Assembly (NCBI GenBank): GCA_947479905.1
Contig: CANKBJ010000009.1
Location: 1 to 46,187 of the forward strand
Reading direction: 5' to 3'
DNA from: Bradyrhizobiaceae bacterium
Lineage (GTDB): Bacteria; Pseudomonadota; Alphaproteobacteria; Rhizobiales; Xanthobacteraceae
DNA: 46,187 nucleotides
The position numbers and the translations under genes are program-made. Numbering within the stretch: the stretch's first letter is position 1; each line of letters starts with the position of its first letter. The notes under the pieces are model-generated. The model was not told where the DNA came from, did not search any database, and worked only from the letters and a program-made list of their open reading frames with translations. Shown here in pieces: positions 18,202-27,474 of this stretch.

Positions 18202-18624
18202 ATGTACCTCTTTCTCAAAGCCTTGCACGTCATCGCGGTCATCTCGTGGATGGCCGGCATGCTCTATCTGCCGCGGTTGTTCGTTTATCACTGCGCCGCG
18301 GAGGCGGGATCAACACAGGCTAAGACCTTCGAGGTGATGGAGCATCGTTTGCTCACATACATCATGGGTCCGGCGATGGGCGTGAGCTTGATCCTTGGCT
18401 TCGTCCTGATGCTGCAGGGACAATGGCTGAGTGCCGGCTGGCTTCACGCCAAGCTGGTGCTGGTTGTCGCGATGATCGGCATGCACGCGTTTCTGGGCCG
18501 ATGGGCGGTCGATTTCCGCATGAACCGGAACTTCCACACCCAGAGATTCTATCGCATAATCAACGAAGTACCCACGATATTGATGATCGTCATCGTCATT
18601 CTGGTGGTGGTGAAGCCGTTTTAG
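18202..18624 (+). CDS. hemJ: Protoporphyrinogen IX oxidase, HemJ type
   Basis: The 140-residue membrane protein oxidises protoporphyrinogen IX to protoporphyrin IX. It has four hydrophobic helices, the conserved His near the start (LHVIAVISWMAGMLYLPRLFVYH, H9), the HAKL segment (about 83-86) and the C-terminal RIINEVPTILMIVIVILVVVKP. HemJ replaces HemG/HemY in most Alphaproteobacteria. It is separated from hemE by a palindromic repeat; the ATG at 18202 gives the conserved N-terminus. Confidence 0.95.
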   Translation: MYLFLKALHVIAVISWMAGMLYLPRLFVYHCAAEAGSTQAKTFEVMEHRLLTYIMGPAMGVSLILGFVLMLQGQWLSAGWLHAKLVLVVAMIGMHAFLGRWAVDFRMNRNFHTQRFYRIINEVPTILMIVIVILVVVKPF

Positions 18625-18947
18625 GTTTTAACCGGAGCGGCCCGCTAGAAAGCGGGCATCGGACGCCACGGATGCGCGCTTCCGGCCGCTGTCGCGGCTA
18701 CCCCTTGCGCGCAAGCGCCGCGTCTCTTATGTTGCAACCATCCCAACGAACGCAGGCGGATGCAGTCGCGTACCGGAACCGAATCGTTCGGATCGGTAGA
18801 AAGCATCGGGCCAAATTCCCAAAGCGATTTGGGACCTCTTCCCAAAGCGCCCTCCTTCAATCCAGACCTGCGATCCCTACCTCTCTTTAGCCCGCCCCGG
18901 TCTTGTATTTTATGACCCGCGCCGGATTCCCATAGGACCTAACCCGC
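18625..18947. promoter_or_regulatory. rho leader region with alternative hairpins and a C-rich tract
   Basis: A 7-bp hairpin (GCCCGCT/AGCGGGC, 18640-18657) follows hemJ. At 18817-18846 the strand TTTGGGA (18828-18834) can pair with TCCCAAA either upstream (18817-18823, 4-base loop) or downstream (18840-18846, 5-base loop), giving two exclusive hairpins. The next 60 bases are rich in C and poor in G, as Rho loading sites are. The rho ATG has no strong ribosome site. This suggests autogenous control of rho by RNA structure; no ORF is seen here. Confidence 0.45.
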
Positions 18948-20213
<1,266 letters not shown>

Positions 20214-20243
20214 AGCGGGCCGCTTGGTTGGCAAGCGAAATTG

Positions 20244-20274
20244 GATCGCCCGCTTCGCGCGGGCGATCTTTTTT
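20244..20274 (+). terminator. Intrinsic terminator after rho
   Basis: A perfect 10-bp stem GATCGCCCGC/GCGGGCGATC (20244-20253, 20259-20268) with a 5-base loop is followed by TTTTTT (20269-20274), 31 bases after the rho stop. This is a textbook Rho-independent terminator. Confidence 0.93.
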
Positions 20275-20285
20275 GTGCCTTGGGT

Positions 20286-20525
20286 TCAGCGCCGGAAATT
20301 CGAATCGCTTGAATAGAACCGCTCGGCGATTTCGCGCTCCAGGGCGTCGGTGAAGGTGCCGCCACGCCAGCCGACCAGGCGGTCAACCTCGTGCTTGGTT
20401 TGCCGATCGCGCGACATCATCACGGCGTCATAGAGCCAGCGCCACGGGCTCCTGCGCGTCTTGATCGTGGCCGGCGCAGGGGCGGCTGGCGCGTGAAAAG
20501 CGGGCTGATAGGCAACAGAGGACAT
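20286..20525 (-). CDS. Small basic protein, DUF1127-like
   Basis: The 79-residue product has an Ala/Pro-rich N-terminus and a basic helical segment RSPWRWLYDAVMMSRDRQTKHEVDRL in the middle, similar to the DUF1127 (YjiS-like) pattern but divergent. The ATG at 20525 is chosen because AAGGAG lies 8 bases upstream; an earlier ATG at 20531 lies too close to it. It is divergent from the LysR gene, sharing the operator region at 20564-20635, so it may be controlled by that regulator. Function unknown. Confidence 0.7.
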   Translation of the reverse strand: MSSVAYQPAFHAPAAPAPATIKTRRSPWRWLYDAVMMSRDRQTKHEVDRLVGWRGGTFTDALEREIAERFYSSDSNFRR

Positions 20526-20563
20526 GGCCATTCTCCTTTATTAGTGGCTCCATATGAGCCAGC

Positions 20564-20635
20564 CTCAACTATTGAGTGGAAAATCGGCTCGTTTCGGCTC
20601 GTTGACAAAGGATAAGTTCTCAGCCGATAGTTGAG
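20564..20635 (+). promoter_or_regulatory. Operator/promoter region of the LysR regulator
   Basis: CTCAACTAT (20564-20572) and ATAGTTGAG (20627-20635) are perfect inverted copies 54 bases apart, and the first is itself part of CTCAA-N3-TTGAG. Between them is a perfect tandem 10-base repeat TCGGCTCGTT (20584-20593, 20594-20603) and TTGACA (20602-20607), with a possible -10 near 20625 under the second arm. The layout fits LysR binding and autorepression just upstream of the ATG at 20644. Confidence 0.5.
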
Positions 20636-20643
20636 TAAATCTC

Positions 20644-21600
20644 ATGCATATTCCGGCACCCTCGCTGTCCGCCTTGCGCGCTTTTGAAGCCGCCGCGCGT
20701 CATCTCAGCCTGACGCGGGCGGCGGAAGAACTTCACGTCACCGCCGGCGCGCTCAGCCATCAGATTCGCGGGCTCGAGGAACTGCTCGGCGTCAAGCTGT
20801 TCGAGCGGAAGGTGCGGGCGATCGCACTCACCGCCGCCGGACGGCAGCTCTATCCGGGCCTGCAAGTCGGGTTTGGCCAAATTCGCGACGCGGTCGCCAG
20901 CCTGGACACCGTGAAAGCGAGCAATATTCTGGTCGTCAGCACGTCCCCGGGCCTGACATCGAAGTGGCTGGCGCCGCGGCTCTATCGATTCAGCAACGAC
21001 TATGCCGACATCGATGTGCGGATTTCGTCGTCGCTGAACAATGCCAATTTCGAGACCGATGGCGTCGACATCGCGGTGCGCAACATGCCGGTCAATCCGC
21101 CGATTGATCCGGCGCTGCATTTCGAGAAGTTCATCGACATTTCGCTGGTGGCGGTGTGCAGTCCGCGATTGATCGAGAAATACGGGCCAGTGAAGAACGC
21201 GAAGGATCTTGCGCGCCTGCCCTTGATTCATGACGAGTCGCTCAGTCCGCGCGTGCGGGCACCGAACTGGAGCGAATGGTTCAGCGCCGCCGGCGTTGCC
21301 GATGTGGATTTGCGGCGCGGGCTGCATTTCAACAGCGCCGACCATGCACTCGATGCCGCCGGTGAAGGCGCCGGCGTTCTGCTCGCGCACGATCTTCTGG
21401 CTTATGATGGCCTGCGTACCGGCCGGCTTGTCATCGCGGTGAAGCAGGCTTTGCCTTCGGGCCGCGCCTTTCATCTGGTCTGGCCGAAGGGACGCAAAGC
21501 CAGCGCGGCCGCCGAAGGTTTTCGTCGCTGGATCAAGGAGGAGGTCGCGGCGACGGACTGGACAAAAGTCAAAGGTCGTAACAGCGACGCCAACAATTAG
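20644..21600 (+). CDS. LysR-family transcriptional regulator (GcvA-like)
   Basis: The 318-residue protein has the LysR winged HTH (residues 7-65: LSALRAFEAAARHLSLTRAAEELHVTAGALSHQIRGLEE) and a periplasmic-binding-like effector domain from about 93. The PSLSALRAFEAAARHLS start and the SALSHQI variant are typical of the GcvA subgroup. The gene is divergent from the small DUF1127-like gene and 131 bases upstream of the chemoreceptor on the same strand. Its effector and targets are not known; those neighbours are natural candidates. Confidence 0.93.
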   Translation: MHIPAPSLSALRAFEAAARHLSLTRAAEELHVTAGALSHQIRGLEELLGVKLFERKVRAIALTAAGRQLYPGLQVGFGQIRDAVASLDTVKASNILVVSTSPGLTSKWLAPRLYRFSNDYADIDVRISSSLNNANFETDGVDIAVRNMPVNPPIDPALHFEKFIDISLVAVCSPRLIEKYGPVKNAKDLARLPLIHDESLSPRVRAPNWSEWFSAAGVADVDLRRGLHFNSADHALDAAGEGAGVLLAHDLLAYDGLRTGRLVIAVKQALPSGRAFHLVWPKGRKASAAAEGFRRWIKEEVAATDWTKVKGRNSDANN

Positions 21601-21612
21601 CGCTTGCGACGA

Positions 21613-21631
21613 GCGCACAATCTTTGTGCGC
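21613..21631 (+). terminator. Hairpin after the LysR gene
   Basis: GCGCACA/TGTGCGC (21613-21619, 21625-21631) forms a 7-bp stem with a 5-base loop 12 bases after the lysR stop. Only a short T-run (TTT after CA) follows, so termination would be weak. Confidence 0.35.
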
Positions 21632-21731
21632 ATTTGCCGTTTATTCATGCGGCCTTTTCGCAACCGCGAAAGGATTTGGAAACAAAATCCGAACAATTTG
21701 GTGAGAGGTATTTTCCTTCACCGAGTTTGCA

Positions 21732-24066
21732 ATGTCAGCCGCTAGCCGCCATCGAATCCCGCGACCGGCGCTGTGGATCGCGGTTCCGGTTTTTATTGTC
21801 TGCGCTGTCGTCGTTGCGATGCTTCAGCTGTCGGCCTCGGTTCCTTCGGCATTGGCCGTTGGTCTGATCGGCGCCTTGGCGGTCGGTTGGCTGGCGGAGT
21901 CCAGACTGGCGGCAATCATCGGCTCGATCGGCAAGATCGCCGCTGGCGACCGCTATACCAGCCTGGCCGACCCCGGCGGCGACGGCGCGATCCGCGACTT
22001 CAATGACGCCGCGGCGAAAATTCGCGGCGCCTTGATCGAGGCCGATACGCTGGTGGTGGATCAAGGGCGCCGCGAGACCGAGGCGCGCCTGCATCATGCG
22101 GGCCGGCGATTCTTCACCGGCAGTTTCCGTCAGGCGGTCGACGAAGTCGTCAGCGCCTTCACCAGCGCCGGCGAACGCATTCGTGGCACCGCCGCCGAAC
22201 TGGCGGATACGAACCGGCAGATGGCGCAGCAGGTGGCGAGCTCCGCCGACGCGGCGGCGCAGGCGGCAGCCGATGTTGCCGATGTCGCCGCGGCCGCGCG
22301 CGATGTGCAAACTTTGGTGATCGATTCCAACCGCCAGGTCGACGAAGCGCGCGCCGCCACCGGCCGCACCGTCACCGAACTCGCCCGCGCCGACGAGACC
22401 ATGCGCAACCTTGACGCAGCGGCCGGCCGCATCGAGCAGGTCATCAAGATGATCCAGGCGATCGCCGGGCAGACCTCGTTGCTGGCGCTCAACGCCGCGA
22501 TCGAGGCGGCGCGCGCGGGTGAGTCCGGCCGCGGCTTTGCCGTGGTGGCCGGCGGAGGTCAAGGAACTGGCGCGCCGCACCGAAACCGCGACCAAGGAAG
22601 TCAGCGCGCAGATTCACGGCATTCAGGATGCGGTCAAGGAAGCCGCCGACGCCATTCTCGCCGTCGACAAGAGTGTCGCCGCCATGAGTCACGTCAATGA
22701 GAATGTGACGCGGTTGATGGAGCAGCAGATCGTCAAGCTCGATCGCATCGGCACAGAGGCCAACAAGGTTGCCGCGACAGTCGGCGAAGCGCTGCCCGGC
22801 ATCCGCGCGGTGGTCAGCGACGTCGCGCAAGCCGGTGACGCCGTGCTGGAAACCGCCGACGATCTGATCGTACGCGCGCAATCCCTGACCGCTTCGGTCA
22901 GCCGCTACTTCAGCGATCTTGATCACGGCTCGATCAAGGTCGGCATTCTGCATTCCTTGTCGGGCACGCTGACCGGCAGCGAGCGGCCGTTGCAGCAGAT
23001 TCTGGTCATGCTGATCGAGAAATTGAACCAGGCTGGCGGCTTGCTTGGCCGTCCGGTCGAGGCCGCGATCATGGACCCGCGCTCCGATGTCGGCGCCTAT
23101 GCGGGCCAGGCCGAGGCGCTGTTGCGCGATCACAAGGTCGCGGCGATCTTCGGCTGCTGGACGTCGGCCTCGCGCCAGCAGGTGCTGCCGGTGCTGGCGA
23201 AGTATAACGGCCTGCTGTTTTATCCGAGCCAGTATGAGGGCGAGGAGCAATCGCCGCATGTCATTTACACTGGCGCGACGCCGCAGCAGCAGGCACTGCC
23301 GGCGGTCGATCATCTCATCGGGCTCGGCCGGCGGCGGTTCTTCCTGCTCGGCACCGACAATGTCTATCCGCGCATCACCAACGCCATCATTCGCAACTAT
23401 CTGGCCAGTCGTGGCGTCGCCGCCGACGCGGTGGACGAGCTATATGTGCCGTTCGGCGAAACGCGGTTTGGCGATACCGTTCAGCACATCCGCAAATTCG
23501 CCGGCCGCGATGGCGTCATCGTCGCAACGCTGAGCGGCGACTCGAACGTGCATTTCTTCCGCGAACGCGCCCGGCAGGGCCTCGATGCCGACATTCTGCC
23601 GGTGATGAGCCTGTCGCTCGGCGAAGCGGAATTGCCGGCACTGGCCGAGCGCAATCTGATCGGCCACATGGTGTCGTGGAATTATCTGCAGAATATAGAC
23701 ACGGCGGAAAACCGGGCTTTCATCGCCGAGTGGCGCGGTTTCACCGGCGATCCGCGCGCCATCACCAACGATCCGATGGAAGCAAGCTGGATCGGCTTCC
23801 ACCTTTGGGCGCAAAGCGTCGCGGCGGCGGGAACTACCGAAACGCAAGCCGTGCGCCGCGCACTCGCCGGCCGCGGCATTCGCGCGCCGTCGGGCTTCGA
23901 CGTGCGGCTCGATGCGGAGACGCAGCATCTGCACAAGCCGTCGGTCATCGGGCGCATGGACGCGCAGAATTCAATCTGGCCGGTGCAGATCAGCAAGGGC
24001 CTGATCGCCCCGGCGCCGTGGAGTAAATGGCTGGCGAAGGATGCGCCGTTGCGGCGGACTGGCTAA
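21732..24066 (+). pseudogene. Chemoreceptor-like protein with C-terminal UrtA/AmiC-type binding domain, broken by a one-base frameshift
   Basis: Two overlapping frames join into one 777-residue protein if one G is removed at 22554-22555. Order: two membrane helices with a very short loop (about 14-33 and 39-55), a HAMP-like stretch, and a methyl-accepting signalling domain with the hairpin tip [20 protein letters not shown] (about 248-267). The break falls just after it: GFAVVAG continues in the other frame as [16 protein letters not shown]. From about 22930 comes an amide/urea-binding domain (VGILHSLSGT, FGCWTSASRQQVLPV, LLFYPSQYEG, YTGATPQQQ). Both parts are well conserved, so a recent mutation or a sequencing error is likely. 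The binding domain would be cytoplasmic. No urea or amide transport genes adjoin. Confidence 0.85.
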
Positions 24067-24071
24067 AGATC

Positions 24072-24145
24072 GTCGTCTCCGCGAAAGCGGGGACCCAGCC
24101 CTTTCTTCATTAAGTGCTGGATCGTCCGCCTTCGCGGACGATGAC
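24072..24145. repeat. Bimodular palindromic repeat, probable bidirectional terminator
   Basis: It lies between the convergent chemoreceptor and DUF255 genes. The first module (around 24077-24094) is a GAAA-loop hairpin, the second a perfect 9-bp stem ATCGTCCGC/GCGGACGAT (24121-24142) with a CTTC loop. It resembles the elements at 1685-1748 and 37391-37489. Confidence 0.75.
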
Positions 24146-24161
24146 AATCACAGATGCTGAA

Positions 24162-26195
24162 CTAGCGCCGCATGGCCGCGACTACCAGCGCAATGTCCCC
24201 GGGCTTCGAGACCGGCAGTGAACAGCGTTCACCGACACAAACGAAGGCGGCGCTGCCGGAAACGGCTTTCAGCTTGTCCTGCGCCGGATGCGACGCGGAC
24301 AAATCTGCCGATGAAACGGCCCGCAGCACGATGCGATCGACAAAGGGCAGCTTCAGCGCCGCCTGCGCGAAGCGCTCGGCGTCCGGCCCGGTGCAGACAA
24401 TCTCGGCGGCGCGCAGGCGCAAATCGAGCGCATTGAGCAGCGCGACATGGCCGAACATGTTGCGCGCGGCGACCGCCAGAATGCCCTCGAGCAGGCGATC
24501 GGCTTGGGTTCGCGATTGATCGTCGCCGGTCAGCACGGCAAGCCGCACGAGATTTTGCGCCGCCACCGCGTTTGGATTGGGCGTGGCGTCGTCGGCGGTT
24601 GAGTGCGGCCGCAGGATGAGATCGCCGGCGTCATCGGCCGACCAGTAATAGCCGCCGGTCTCGGCGTCGGCGTAATGCGTGTCGAATGCGCCCTGCCACC
24701 TCACTGCCTGATCGAGATAGCGCTTTTCGCCGGTCGCCTCGAACAAGACCAAGGCGGCGCGGATCATGGCGGCGAAATCGGACGCCAGTCCGGGAAACAG
24801 AAGTTGCCCGCCGCGCCATGAGTGACCGAGACGATCTCCCCTGGTCATCGACGCGGCGATGAAGTCGAAAGCGCGGCTCGCCATTGCCAGCCATGACGGG
24901 TCGTCAAGAATGATCCCGGCATTCACCAGCGCGGCGATCGTCAGCCCGTTCCAGTCGGCCAGGATCTTGTCATCCAGGCCCGGCCGCACCCGCGCCGCTC
25001 GCGCATCGAGCAGAATGGCGCGAAGCGCCTTCAGCCGTTCTTCATCAGCTTCGGAGCGCGGCGGCGCAGTCGAGCGGTTGAGAATATTGTGGCCTTCGAA
25101 ATTTCCTTCGTCGCTGACGTCGTAATGGCGCATGAAGAAGCCGCCGGCTTCCGGGCCGATCAGTTCGATGATCTCGTTCTTCGACCAGACATAGAACTTC
25201 CCTTCCTCACCTTCGCTATCGGCGTCGAGCGCGGCGGAAAACGCGCCCTGCGGCGTGGTCATCTCGCGCTGGAGCCAGGCGACCGTTTCGCGCGCGCGCG
25301 AGGCGAACAATTCATTCCCGCTGCGCTGCCAGGCCAGCGCAAGCAACTCCAACAACTGCGCATTGTCGTACAGCATCTTCTCGAAATGCGGCACCAGCCA
25401 TTTGTCGTCGACCGAATAGCGTGAGAAGCCACCGCCGAGGTGATCGTAGATGCCGCCTTCGCTCATTCTCTCAAGCGTATGCTCGACGGTCTCGAAAAAG
25501 CGCACGTCGCCGGAGCGCAATCCCGCCCGCCACAGCATTTCCAGAATCGACGGTTGCGGAAATTTCGGCGCGCCGCGCAGGCCGCCATGCACCGTGTCGA
25601 AGGCATTGCCCACTTGCTTGGCTGCGCCGTCGAGTTCTTTAAGCCCGAACGTCACCTTGCCTTCCGGCCGTGCGCGGTCGGCCAGCCGCGTCAGCAACGC
25701 GGCGCGGTTCTGCTCGATTTTCTGCGGCTCGTCGCGGAACAGGCGCGACACTTCATGCAAAATGTCGGTGAAGGCCGGCCGGCCGTATTTCGATTCCTTC
25801 GGAAAATAAGTGCCGCCCCACACAGGCTCGCCCAAAGGCGTCAGAAACATGGTCAAGGGCCAGCCGCCCTGCTCGCCCAAGAGATGCAGCGCGTTCATGT
25901 AAATCTGGTCGATGTCCGGCCGCTCCTCGCGGTCGACTTTGATATTGACGAACAGCTCGTTCATCACCCGCGCGGTAGCGTCGTCCTCGAACGACTCGTG
26001 CGCCATCACATGGCACCAGTGACAGGCGGCATAGCCGATCGACAACATGATCGGCCGGTTCGACCGTTTGGCTTCCGCCAAAGCCTCGGGCCCCCATTGC
26101 CACCAGTCGACCGGGTTGTGCTGGTGCTGGAGCAGGTAGGGTGAGGTCGCCAGAGCGAGGCGATTGAGGTGCGTGGTGGTGGGGGAGGAGGACAT
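24162..26195 (-). CDS. DUF255 thioredoxin-like domain protein (YyaL/SSP411 family)
   Basis: The 677-residue protein has an N-terminal thioredoxin-like DUF255 domain: [22 protein letters not shown], the CHWC motif (about 58-61, [11 protein letters not shown]), [14 protein letters not shown] and [11 protein letters not shown]. The rest is an alpha/alpha barrel of the six-hairpin type ([40 protein letters not shown]). Bacterial members are of unknown function; the human relative is SPATA20. Length is normal. It is convergent with the chemoreceptor gene, separated by a repeat. Confidence 0.93.
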   Translation of the reverse strand: MSSSPTTTHLNRLALATSPYLLQHQHNPVDWWQWGPEALAEAKRSNRPIMLSIGYAACHWCHVMAHESFEDDATARVMNELFVNIKVDREERPDIDQIYMNALHLLGEQGGWPLTMFLTPLGEPVWGGTYFPKESKYGRPAFTDILHEVSRLFRDEPQKIEQNRAALLTRLADRARPEGKVTFGLKELDGAAKQVGNAFDTVHGGLRGAPKFPQPSILEMLWRAGLRSGDVRFFETVEHTLERMSEGGIYDHLGGGFSRYSVDDKWLVPHFEKMLYDNAQLLELLALAWQRSGNELFASRARETVAWLQREMTTPQGAFSAALDADSEGEEGKFYVWSKNEIIELIGPEAGGFFMRHYDVSDEGNFEGHNILNRSTAPPRSEADEERLKALRAILLDARAARVRPGLDDKILADWNGLTIAALVNAGIILDDPSWLAMASRAFDFIAASMTRGDRLGHSWRGGQLLFPGLASDFAAMIRAALVLFEATGEKRYLDQAVRWQGAFDTHYADAETGGYYWSADDAGDLILRPHSTADDATPNPNAVAAQNLVRLAVLTGDDQSRTQADRLLEGILAVAARNMFGHVALLNALDLRLRAAEIVCTGPDAERFAQAALKLPFVDRIVLRAVSSADLSASHPAQDKLKAVSGSAAFVCVGERCSLPVSKPGDIALVVAAMRR

Positions 26196-26238
26196 CAGTA
26201 TTTCTATCGCGCAAGCGCGCGTCCGTCATCAGCAGTCG

Positions 26239-26394
26239 TCATCCCCACAGCTTGCCGCCGCAATTGTAGAAGTTGACTTGTGTGCCGGTCGAAGGCCGCG
26301 TCCAGTTGCCGTAAGGATCGGCGGCCTGCGCCGCCGAGGCGAAGGAAGCGCAGCTAAGCGTCACGGCGACGAGCGTTACGAGTCGGGCTTTCAT
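26239..26394 (-). CDS. Truncated DUF2147-like secreted protein
   Basis: The 51-residue product has a signal peptide (MKARLVTLVAVTLSCASFASAAQAA) and then DPYGNWTRPSTGTQVNFYNC, the beginning of a DUF2147 domain, ending at GGKLWG. DUF2147 proteins normally continue for about 80 more residues after this CGGKLCG-like point, so the gene is cut short. The start is convincing: GGGAGGA lies 5 bases before the ATG at 26394. It may be a degenerate gene or a small secreted protein; sequence after the stop shows no DUF2147 continuation. Confidence 0.6.
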   Translation of the reverse strand: MKARLVTLVAVTLSCASFASAAQAADPYGNWTRPSTGTQVNFYNCGGKLWG

Positions 26395-26449
26395 GGTGTC
26401 CTCCCGGTTTTTTTTATTGGGCACAGTCTAGCAAAGTGAAGCGCGGGAG

Positions 26450-27385
26450 TCAGTCGTCCTTAACGTATCGGCGCAGCGTAGGCATCGCCTGCTCGACGCA
26501 GGCATGGCCTTCAGCGATGGCTTCGGACGCGCGATGAAACTCCATGAGGCCGATATGGGCCAGCCGTGGAATCAGCATGACGTGCGGCGGCTCGCCGGCC
26601 AGCCGCGATCGGGTGATCTGATCCTGCATGATGTTGATCGAGTTGGCGAGAACGTCGAAATAGCCCGGACTTGTAGGCGCCGATTCCAGCAGCTTGAGAG
26701 CGATGACGGAGGCCTGACTTCTGATGCCGGCGGGAATCTGATCGATCAATCGGTTCAGGAATTCCGGCGACATGGCGGTGAGGCCGCCGAATCTGGGTCT
26801 GGTGGCCTCGACCTTGAACCGCCTGCCTATGATATCGCCGTTGAGATCGACTGCGATCACGACGTCGGCGCCGAGGGCCCGGCACGCCGACACCGGAACT
26901 GGATTGACCAGACCTCCATCCACCAGCCAGCGGTCGCCATTACGCGCTGGACTGATAATTCCTGGCAATGCGATCGAGGCGCGCACGGCTTGGTCGATAG
27001 GCCCTTCCCGTAGCCAGATTTCGCGGCCTGTCTCAAGGTCGGTGGCGATCGCCGCGAATGGCGTGGCACATTTCTCGATAGTGGTATCGATGTTCAGCGT
27101 GTGCAGAAGTTCCACAATTTGCTTGCCGTTGATCAATCCGCCGCCGGAGATGCCGACATCGAGCAGGTTGACGATCTCGCGCCAGGTCAGGGCCTCGGCG
27201 AAGGTCTTGAGGGCCGCAAGCTGATTGGTGACAAACGCTGCGCCGACGATCGCGCCGAACGATGTGCCGCAAACGATGTCAGGTATGATCCCCGCTTTTT
27301 GTAGGGCTTCTATGACGCCGATATGAGACCAGCCGCGAGCCGATCCGCTGCCGAGTGCAAGGCCAATTCGGGGGCGTGCCATCAT
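26450..27385 (-). CDS. Patatin-like phospholipase (RssA-like)
   Basis: The 311-residue protein has the patatin catalytic parts: oxyanion-hole glycine loop GLALGSGSARGWSHIG (about 7-22), nucleophile elbow GTSFG (about 40-44) and the Asp of VDGGLVNPVP. It belongs to the cytoplasmic RssA/YchK group, serine hydrolases of unknown natural substrate. I chose the ATG at 27385; ATG at 27382 directly follows, and the frame extends to 27421. No clear ribosome site is seen. It is divergent from mnmE. Confidence 0.9.
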   Translation of the reverse strand: MMARPRIGLALGSGSARGWSHIGVIEALQKAGIIPDIVCGTSFGAIVGAAFVTNQLAALKTFAEALTWREIVNLLDVGISGGGLINGKQIVELLHTLNIDTTIEKCATPFAAIATDLETGREIWLREGPIDQAVRASIALPGIISPARNGDRWLVDGGLVNPVPVSACRALGADVVIAVDLNGDIIGRRFKVEATRPRFGGLTAMSPEFLNRLIDQIPAGIRSQASVIALKLLESAPTSPGYFDVLANSINIMQDQITRSRLAGEPPHVMLIPRLAHIGLMEFHRASEAIAEGHACVEQAMPTLRRYVKDD

Positions 27386-27474
27386 ATTAGTGTATGTTGT
27401 TCGCGCGGTGGGACGAAACACTATTGCCGGCCGGGTCTTGACCTGCCGTTCCTGCGGCGCTTCCGTCGCCCTTC

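Noticed and set aside
22551-22556. Programmed ribosomal frameshift in the chemoreceptor gene
   Set aside because: No slippery heptamer or downstream pseudoknot is evident, and a -1/+1 shift within a conserved signalling tip would be pointless; a single-base error or mutation is simpler.
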